From JAWVZH01 sp033722295 (GTDB lineage Bacteria; Bacteroidota; Bacteroidia; Chitinophagales; Saprospiraceae), in contig JAWVZH010000040.1 of NCBI GenBank assembly GCA_033722295.1, positions 1 to 20,786 on the forward strand: a stretch of 20,786 nucleotides of DNA, in the 5' to 3' direction. Under the pieces are notes generated by a model. The model ran no database searches. It worked only from the letters and a program-made list of their open reading frames with translations, and was not told the origin of the DNA. Every line of letters begins with the position of its first letter. The stretch's first letter is position 1. Shown here one piece after another: positions 15,154 to 20,786 of the stretch. The position numbers and the translations under genes are program-made.

Positions 15154-17379
15154 TTATTTATTCATTGTTGTTTCTATAGATCTGTCATATTCCTTAGTGA
15201 ACTCCGCTATTGAACCCCATTCATCTCCGTTGATTACAATCGTTCCATCATCAGAAATATTGCCCAGAACATGATAAGGGATTCCTTCGTCCCTACATTT
15301 TTTATCCAACGTATCAATTTGGTCTGGGTTCACTGTAATCAATATGCGACTTTGCGCTTCCCCGAACATCAGCCCATCCGGTCTCCCTGCGGATGTTAAA
15401 TTTATATTAAAACCAAAGCCACCGCTTTTTGCTGACTCAAGTAAGGCGACCCAGAGGCCTCCTTCGGAAAGATCCTGAGCGGACCGAATGGTTTCTTCAC
15501 TGATCAGATCCCGTATTAATGACTGAAGAACGAATTCCTTTTCAAGATCGAATTCGGGGCATGGGCTGTATTCAATGTTGTGAATTAGTCTTAAGTATTC
15601 AGAAGAACCCAGGTCATCGCTCATTTCACCCAGCATGATGATGATGTCATTTTTTGACTTGAAATTACTGGTCATGACAGGGACACCCTTATTCAATATA
15701 CCGATCATACCGATCGTAGGGGTGGGGTAGACAGGGATGATGTTGCCTGCAATCTGACTTTGATTATAGAAGCTCACATTTCCGCCGGTCACCGGGGTAT
15801 TGAAGCGACGACAAGCATCGCCCATACCACGTATGGCCTCGGCAAACTGATAATAAACTTCAGGATTATATGGATTACCAAAATTGAGGCAGTTTGTTAT
15901 GGCAAGAGGCTTGGCCCCCGTGCAACTGACATTTCTCGCTGCTTCACACACGGCTATCATTCCTCCTTTATAGGGATCTGCAAAGACGTATGAAGAATTA
16001 CAATCCGTGGAGGCAGCAATACTTATATCAAGTTCTTTGATTCGGATGACGGCAGCAGTGCTTTCCCTGTTAGTTGTCAATGTATTCGTTCGTACGGTAG
16101 AATCATACTGCTGAAATACCCAGCGTTTGGAAGCTATCGTTGGCGATGCAGCCAATCTTCGGGCTGCTTCTTTGAGGTCGCCAGGTACAGGTATATTGTT
16201 GGACCTGAAATTTTTGATATCATCCAGATAGGCCGGCCTGCTCGTTTCACGTTCATAGACCGGTGCGCCACCTCCCAAAACCAGAGATTCCGCGGGAATA
16301 TCAGCGACCATTTCATCATTGGAATAGAACTCCAATCTGCCAGTTTCCGTGACGACGCCAATTTCTGAGCATTCCAGGTCCCATTTGTCATAAACCGCCT
16401 TGAGTAGATCCTCCTTGCCCTTTTCAGCGACGACCAGCATTCGCTCCTGACTCTCCGAAAGGAGAATTTCAAAGGGCTCCATGTTTTTCTGTCGTGTAGG
16501 AACGAGGTCCAGGTTAATACGCATGCCGGTCCCACTCTTTGCACTCATTTCTGAAGTCGAGCAGGATATCCCTGCCGCTCCCATATCCTGCATACCCACT
16601 ATGGCACCTGTCCGTAAAGCTTCCAGGCTGGCTTCTAGCAATAGCTTTTCCTGGAATGGGTCGCCTACCTGCACTGCAGGAAGGTCTTCCGAACTATTCT
16701 CTGTCAGATCAGCAGAGGCGAATGTTGCCCCATGAATGCCATCCTTCCCTGTGGCAGATCCTACTATGAAAACCGGGTTGCCCGGTCCATCCGCAATTGC
16801 TGAGGCGGTCTCATCGCTTTTGACAATGCCGATGGACATCGCATTCACCAAAATATTCTGCAAGTAGCATGGATGAAAATATACCTCGCCACCTATTGTG
16901 GGAACACCCAGGCAATTGCCATAATCCCCAATGCCCGCAACAACACCTTTTAGTAGATGCTTTGTTCTTGGTTCTGATAATGGCCCAAACCTCAATGAAT
17001 TCAATGCTGCTATCGGTCGGGCTCCCATAGTAAATATATCTCTGTGTATACCACCCACACCAGTTGCGGCACCCTGGTAAGGCTCCACAGCGGATGGGTG
17101 ATTGTGAGATTCAATTTTGAAGGCACATCCATAACCCTCACCAATATCTACCAATCCTGCATTCTCCTCTCCAGCACCGACCATGAGTTGTTCACCATCC
17201 CTGGGAAGGGTCTTGAGTTGCAGGATACTGTTCTTATAAGAGCAATGCTCAGACCACATTACCGAATAGACCGATAATTCCGTAAAGTTGGGCTTGCGGC
17301 CCAGAACATCTACGATCTTATCGCATTCTTCACTGGTTAATCCCAGCTTTTCGCCGGTTTCATAAAGATCAAATGCCAT
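15154..17379 (-). CDS. purL: Phosphoribosylformylglycinamidine synthase, small PurL form
   Basis: The 741-residue product is the small (Bacillus-type) PurL, which converts FGAR to FGAM with ATP and ammonia in de novo purine synthesis. Near the N terminus, SEHCSYKNS carries the conserved catalytic His (H45), followed by FKIESHNHPSAVEPYQGAA, the ATP/magnesium-binding segment. Two AIR-synthase-like domain pairs follow, with VGMQDMGAAGISCS, TGGNVSFYNQS and DLSEGGLWVAL visible in order. Length is typical for the small form, which depends on separate PurQ (glutaminase) and PurS subunits; neither is in this window, so they should lie elsewhere. The thioredoxin lipoprotein gene follows with a 2-base gap. 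The oxidase-subunit gene lies 89 bases upstream on the same strand. Confidence 0.95.
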   Translation of the reverse strand: MAFDLYETGEKLGLTSEECDKIVDVLGRKPNFTELSVYSVMWSEHCSYKNSILQLKTLPRDGEQLMVGAGEENAGLVDIGEGYGCAFKIESHNHPSAVEPYQGAATGVGGIHRDIFTMGARPIAALNSLRFGPLSEPRTKHLLKGVVAGIGDYGNCLGVPTIGGEVYFHPCYLQNILVNAMSIGIVKSDETASAIADGPGNPVFIVGSATGKDGIHGATFASADLTENSSEDLPAVQVGDPFQEKLLLEASLEALRTGAIVGMQDMGAAGISCSTSEMSAKSGTGMRINLDLVPTRQKNMEPFEILLSESQERMLVVAEKGKEDLLKAVYDKWDLECSEIGVVTETGRLEFYSNDEMVADIPAESLVLGGGAPVYERETSRPAYLDDIKNFRSNNIPVPGDLKEAARRLAASPTIASKRWVFQQYDSTVRTNTLTTNRESTAAVIRIKELDISIAASTDCNSSYVFADPYKGGMIAVCEAARNVSCTGAKPLAITNCLNFGNPYNPEVYYQFAEAIRGMGDACRRFNTPVTGGNVSFYNQSQIAGNIIPVYPTPTIGMIGILNKGVPVMTSNFKSKNDIIIMLGEMSDDLGSSEYLRLIHNIEYSPCPEFDLEKEFVLQSLIRDLISEETIRSAQDLSEGGLWVALLESAKSGGFGFNINLTSAGRPDGLMFGEAQSRILITVNPDQIDTLDKKCRDEGIPYHVLGNISDDGTIVINGDEWGSIAEFTKEYDRSIETTMNK

Positions 17380-17468
17380 TGGCTATATCCAATTTAAACC
17401 GCGAAGTTAACACTTACATAGAGTTTTTGCTAATATATATTGAAGTGAAACTTTTCAATATGGCTTAG

Positions 17469-18068
17469 TCAGCTCAGCAGGTAATTTATTCCGAAAAAGA
17501 CCACGAGATAGATCCAAAGAACGTCAAGGAAGTGCCAGTAAACAGTAAGGATATTGAGGGTTCTTCGCTTGTCGGGGTCGGAGAAGTAGACCAGAACGCT
17601 TACAGGTTCTACCAATTTTTTTCTAGCCTTCCAATAGAACAGGGCAAGAAACGGGATTCCCGCGAACACATGAAGAAAATGCAAGCCACTTACGACATAA
17701 AGAAAACTGGCTGTCGTGCTGTGTTGCAACGGGATCTGATTATCGAACAACTGACGCCACGCGATTATTTGCATTAAGATAAAAAGAGTAGTAAGTACAA
17801 GTGTCCATAAGAGGAAGGTTTTATACCTGGGTGTATCATCTTCTTTGTAGGATTTTTTGGCATACACGAGTGTCCAGCTCGATCCGATAAGTAATAGGCA
17901 GTTGAAATAAAACAGAGGTGGCAGTTCCACCGGAGGTATATTACCCTGGATGCGAGAATAGAGATATGCAAGCGATAATCCGAAAAAGGCGATCGTAATG
18001 CCTGAGAGGAGTAAGGCTATAAAGACGTTATAAGGATGAACGATATAGTCTGTCTTATTCCTTATCAT
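17469..18068 (-). CDS. Cytochrome c oxidase subunit III-like membrane protein
   Basis: The 199-residue product belongs to the haem-copper oxidase subunit III family. It has five predicted membrane helices (about 14-36, 50-70, 83-105, 122-145, 175-197), as expected for the short bacterial form. Conserved segments are YVVSGLHFLHVFAGI in helix four and YWHFLDVLWIYLV in helix five. Subunit III is non-catalytic and stabilises the oxidase core in the inner membrane. No subunit I, II or assembly gene is visible here, so the gene stands apart from a usual cox cluster. It might serve the main oxidase at a distance, be a second copy, or belong to a NorE-like branch. It is upstream of purL on the same strand with an 89-base gap. 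Confidence 0.85.
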   Translation of the reverse strand: MIRNKTDYIVHPYNVFIALLLSGITIAFFGLSLAYLYSRIQGNIPPVELPPLFYFNCLLLIGSSWTLVYAKKSYKEDDTPRYKTFLLWTLVLTTLFILMQIIAWRQLFDNQIPLQHSTTASFLYVVSGLHFLHVFAGIPFLALFYWKARKKLVEPVSVLVYFSDPDKRRTLNILTVYWHFLDVLWIYLVVFFGINYLLS

Positions 18069-18202
18069 GTGTAATAAATAAAGCTCTTTGGATTTTGTTT
18101 ACTATCAAGATAACAAGAACAAAATGCATAACACTTCTTGTTTTAGATTGACCTGTCAGATGTACTTGTTTCCCATGAATAGAGATGTAGCATCTGATGA
18201 GG

Positions 18203-18230
18203 TGGGAGGGTAGTATGTAATACCCTCTCA
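18203..18230 (+). promoter_or_regulatory. Hairpin in the leader of the FG-GAP surface protein gene
   Basis: An inverted repeat (18203-18212 and 18221-18230, core GAGGGTA/TACCCTC with one G-T wobble) forms a 10-bp stem with an 8-base loop, ending 19 bases before the ATG at 18250. A smaller stem, AGATG/CATCT at 18183-18195, precedes it. No T run follows, so it is not a standard terminator. It might shape the leader RNA or bind a regulator. Confidence 0.4.
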
Positions 18231-18249
18231 TATCGACAAAATTGAATTG

Positions 18250-20535
18250 ATGATACACAAGTGGAACTTGATCTGGTTGCCCGTTTTCTTTATCTTATTT
18301 TACTCGAATAAGGCAGAAGCGCAGCATTTCACTGAACTAAACTATGAAGTGGTTATTGATAACCGCGCCTTATTAAATCCATTTGCCGGGGGAGTTGGGG
18401 CACCACAGGTTTCGGAAGTAGACCTGAATCAGGATAATATTGAGGACCTGCTGATATTTGACAGGCTTGAGGATAGATTCATTCCGCTCATTGCTGTGGA
18501 AAGAGGTCCCCTAATTCGCTATGAATACCGCCCTGATCTGATCAAAAAATTTCCTGTACTTACGGAATGGGCACTCATGCGGGATGCCAATGGCGATGGG
18601 CTGAAGGATATTTTTGCTTCCAGCGCTCTTCAGGGTCCATTTGGAGTGGAAGTTCATTTGGCTCAAAACGACGGAAGTTATGAGTTGGTAAGATTCCCTG
18701 GTAAGGATTATGACATCCTGGAGGCAACAAGAAAGAGTACAGGTAATACTACCGATATCTATGTTTCTGCCAAAGACTTGCCGGCCATTGAGGATGTAGA
18801 TGGTGATGGAGATCTGGACATACTGACCTTTGAAACTCAGGGAAGTGTGGTCTATTATTATAAAAACTTGAAAGTGGAAGAAGGCCTTTCACCAGATGAA
18901 TTTAAATATGTGCTGGAAGATGAGTGCTGGGGAAAGTTCCTGGAGTCTGAATTTGATGAGTCACTCACTTTGAGCAATTCGCCGGATGAATGCGCTGATC
19001 CTTTCGGGGGGGGCTCAGGCAATAGACTAAGGCATTCGGGAAGCACATTAACGGTTTTCGACCAGGACGAAGATGGGGATATGGACCTGCTTCTGGGCGA
19101 TCTTACAAATGAACATCTTGTATTTCTTGTCAATGGTGGCGATCCGGAAAATGCCTGGATGATAGACCAGGATACCAGATTCCCGCAATATGACCAGAGT
19201 GTCGATATGCAGGTTTTTATTACTTCTTTCGTGATCGATTATAACAAGGACGGCATTCGGGACATGATCGCATCGATCAATGATGCTTATGTATCAGAGA
19301 ATGTGGATAATCAATGGTATTATGTTGGATTCAAGGTCGGGAACGAATTGCTGTTCTCACTTGAGCAGAAGGATGTATTCACCCAGGATATGATCGACCT
19401 GGGTATTGGCGCGAATCCTGCGATTTATGATGTCGATGGCGACGGGTTAAAAGATATAATTACGGGAAATGAATATAGGTTCGTTGATATTTCTACCCGG
19501 GTGTCGAGGTTGCATTTCTTCAAGAATACAGGTACGGAATCGATACCGTCTTTCGAACTTGTGGACAAGGATTATTTGGGAATGAGCAAGTTTTCCGATG
19601 GAATGAGTATCAACAGTGTGACTAACTTTTCTCCTAATTTTGGAGATCTGGATGGCGACGGAGATGATGATCTCGTGATTGGCACAATGGATGGTTCATT
19701 GTTTTATTTGGAAAATACTGCACCTCCTGGTGATGCGCCTCAGTTTGATGAACCTGTTTTCCAATTCGAGGATATAGATATTGGAGCATACAGCATGCCT
19801 TGCATTTGGGATGTCAACGAGGATGGGTTAGGTGATCTTGTGATCGGAACAAGACAGGGAACCATAGATGAAGATAACAACGCATGCGGCTCGCTCTATT
19901 ATTTTGAGAATATCGGATCACCTGGTGACCCACAATTTGCCTCTGGCTTTTTTGAAGGTAACAATGATGCATGTTTTGGAAGGCGGTTGTTCACCAAGTT
20001 TGGTTCAAAGGTCTTCAGCGCACCGCAAATACTTGATTTCAATGGAGATACCAGGCTGTACATGGGAACTAACCAGGGTATCAAGGTCTTGTCGGGTGTG
20101 ACTTCCGAGCCTGATCACCAATTTGAGCTGGTGAATGATCGATTTGGACAAATACATAGTGCAGACAGGCTTACGATTGCCCTTGATGATATTGACAATG
20201 ATGATGTACTAGAACTACTAATTGGGCATCAGGGCGGCGGCTTGACCTTCCATAAAACAGATCACCACCTTGATGGATCTGTGTCGACAGAGAGTCATCC
20301 GGTAGCTGAAATCAGCATTTTTCCTAATCCGGTAAGTGATGATATGGTCAATCTTGGGGCGGAGTTTCCAATAGAAGCTGAAATTTTTTCTTCAGAAGGT
20401 CGAAAAATGATGTCAACCTCAATATCGCAGAAGGAAATGCTTAATGTAGGACATTTGAAAGGAGGGGTCTACTATGTGCGAATTACTTCCATGGACGGAA
20501 AGATCATCGACGTGATCAAATTATTGAAGCTCTAG
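18250..20535 (+). CDS. Secreted FG-GAP/VCBS beta-propeller protein with T9SS sorting domain
   Basis: The product (761 residues from the ATG at 18250) begins with a Sec signal peptide whose hydrophobic core is WLPVFFILFY, with likely cleavage after AEA, before QHF. Nine calcium-loop repeats of the FG-GAP/VCBS type (D-x-D/N-x-D-G-x-x-D-L) begin near residues 58, 112, 182, 271, 330, 394, 466, 521 and 647, implying an integrin-like beta-propeller. The last about 73 residues (from SIFPNPV, 689, with GGVYYVRI) are a type A T9SS sorting domain. Such proteins are exported across the outer membrane and held at the surface or released. Adhesion is likely, but no ligand can be named. A TTG at 18247 precedes the ATG in frame; I prefer the ATG. 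The coding region contains a run of eight G at 19006-19013. Confidence 0.88.
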   Translation: MIHKWNLIWLPVFFILFYSNKAEAQHFTELNYEVVIDNRALLNPFAGGVGAPQVSEVDLNQDNIEDLLIFDRLEDRFIPLIAVERGPLIRYEYRPDLIKKFPVLTEWALMRDANGDGLKDIFASSALQGPFGVEVHLAQNDGSYELVRFPGKDYDILEATRKSTGNTTDIYVSAKDLPAIEDVDGDGDLDILTFETQGSVVYYYKNLKVEEGLSPDEFKYVLEDECWGKFLESEFDESLTLSNSPDECADPFGGGSGNRLRHSGSTLTVFDQDEDGDMDLLLGDLTNEHLVFLVNGGDPENAWMIDQDTRFPQYDQSVDMQVFITSFVIDYNKDGIRDMIASINDAYVSENVDNQWYYVGFKVGNELLFSLEQKDVFTQDMIDLGIGANPAIYDVDGDGLKDIITGNEYRFVDISTRVSRLHFFKNTGTESIPSFELVDKDYLGMSKFSDGMSINSVTNFSPNFGDLDGDGDDDLVIGTMDGSLFYLENTAPPGDAPQFDEPVFQFEDIDIGAYSMPCIWDVNEDGLGDLVIGTRQGTIDEDNNACGSLYYFENIGSPGDPQFASGFFEGNNDACFGRRLFTKFGSKVFSAPQILDFNGDTRLYMGTNQGIKVLSGVTSEPDHQFELVNDRFGQIHSADRLTIALDDIDNDDVLELLIGHQGGGLTFHKTDHHLDGSVSTESHPVAEISIFPNPVSDDMVNLGAEFPIEAEIFSSEGRKMMSTSISQKEMLNVGHLKGGVYYVRITSMDGKIIDVIKLLKL

Positions 20536-20553
20536 ATTTTTTACCGGGTTCTA

Positions 20554-20786
20554 TCACTGTTCGCGTGGGCCGAATATTCTCGAACCGATCCTGACCATTG
20601 TTGCGCCCTGTTCCAGTGCCATTCTATAGTCACCTGACATTCCCATGCTCAGCTCGTTAAAGTTGGCAGGATCAAAGTACTTCTTCTGGAGATCCTCAAA
20701 AAGCTCCTTGAGAGTCTCGAATTCCTCTCTGACTATATCCATGTCATCTGTAAATGTTGCCATGCCCATAAGACCTCGGATCCTGA
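20554..20786 (-). CDS. yggS: YggS-family pyridoxal-phosphate homeostasis protein (C-terminal part only)
   Basis: The frame stays open to the right edge, so the N-terminal two thirds, including the PLP-binding lysine, lie outside the window. The visible 76 or so residues contain RGLMGMATFTDD, then ELSMGMSGDYRMALEQGATMVRIGSRIFG, the diagnostic C-terminal motifs of the YggS/PROSC family. The SMGMS segment and the R-I-G-S-R loop bind the PLP phosphate in known members. These single-domain proteins (about 220-230 residues) buffer cellular PLP and have no known enzymatic reaction. The gene converges on the FG-GAP gene with only 18 bases between stops, and no clear hairpin terminator was found there. 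Confidence 0.93.
   Translation of the reverse strand, partial: RIRGLMGMATFTDDMDIVREEFETLKELFEDLQKKYFDPANFNELSMGMSGDYRMALEQGATMVRIGSRIFGPREQ

Noticed and set aside
17437..17461. Eight-base-pair AT-rich hairpin just after the oxidase subunit III-like gene
   Set aside because: The stem is AT-rich with a 9-base loop and no T run on the minus strand. It could be a weak terminator or chance, and read-through into purL cannot be excluded.
18247..18249. TTG as start of the FG-GAP protein
   Set aside because: The next codon is ATG and gives the same signal peptide, so the ATG at 18250 is the simpler choice.
1..20786. A defence island, CRISPR array, prophage or transposon
   Set aside because: I saw no direct repeats with spacers, no integrase, transposase, restriction or toxin-antitoxin genes, and no terminal inverted repeats. 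Base composition looks even across the window by eye.

Overview
The window looks like a chromosomal segment of a Bacteroidota bacterium, most likely from the Saprospiria (Lewinella/Saprospira) group. Four things point there. Two large secreted proteins end in type IX secretion (T9SS) sorting domains. The first protein combines HYR-like repeats carrying W-x-V-x-D-W-C signatures with a dockerin-like EF-hand pair. There is a lipoprotein-type Omp85 protein (TamL-like). Candidate promoters resemble the Bacteroidota -7 element TAnnTTTG, and most starts lack a clear Shine-Dalgarno sequence. I found no tRNA, rRNA, CRISPR array, insertion sequence or phage gene, and no intergenic gap exceeds 300 bases.

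Layout from left to right. Bases 1-5175 are the 3' part of a giant surface protein: beta-helix, then HYR-like repeats, an Ig-like module, a dockerin-like pair, a cohesin-like domain and a T9SS tail. A strong terminator follows. Next comes a coupled pair (5317-6773): a zinc-free MDR oxidoreductase and a YfcE-type phosphoesterase. Converging on it is a trans-sulfuration PLP enzyme (6784-7989, minus). Divergent from that enzyme runs a tight three-gene unit: a RluD-type pseudouridine synthase, a LuxC-like acyl-CoA reductase and endonuclease III. Converging on it is the TamL-like outer-membrane protein (10837-13221, minus). Its start lies nearly on top of the start of a divergent TrmH/SpoU RNA methyltransferase (13230-13979).

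A bidirectional terminator separates that methyltransferase from a minus-strand run. In transcription order the run is an orphan cytochrome oxidase subunit III-like protein, purL, and a TlpA-like thioredoxin lipoprotein only 2 bases behind purL. Divergent from it is a second T9SS client, an FG-GAP/VCBS beta-propeller protein (18250-20535). Converging on that, and cut by the window end, is a YggS-type PLP-homeostasis protein.

Most of the window is ordinary housekeeping: RNA modification, DNA repair, purine and sulfur amino acid metabolism, and envelope biogenesis. I do not see a convincing new multi-gene system. The points most worth a second look are the cohesin-like plus dockerin-like architecture within one T9SS surface protein, the incomplete iron-sulfur motif of the endonuclease III, the nearly overlapping divergent starts of the TamL and TrmH genes, the eight-G tract inside the beta-propeller gene, and the RluD/LuxC-like/Nth unit.
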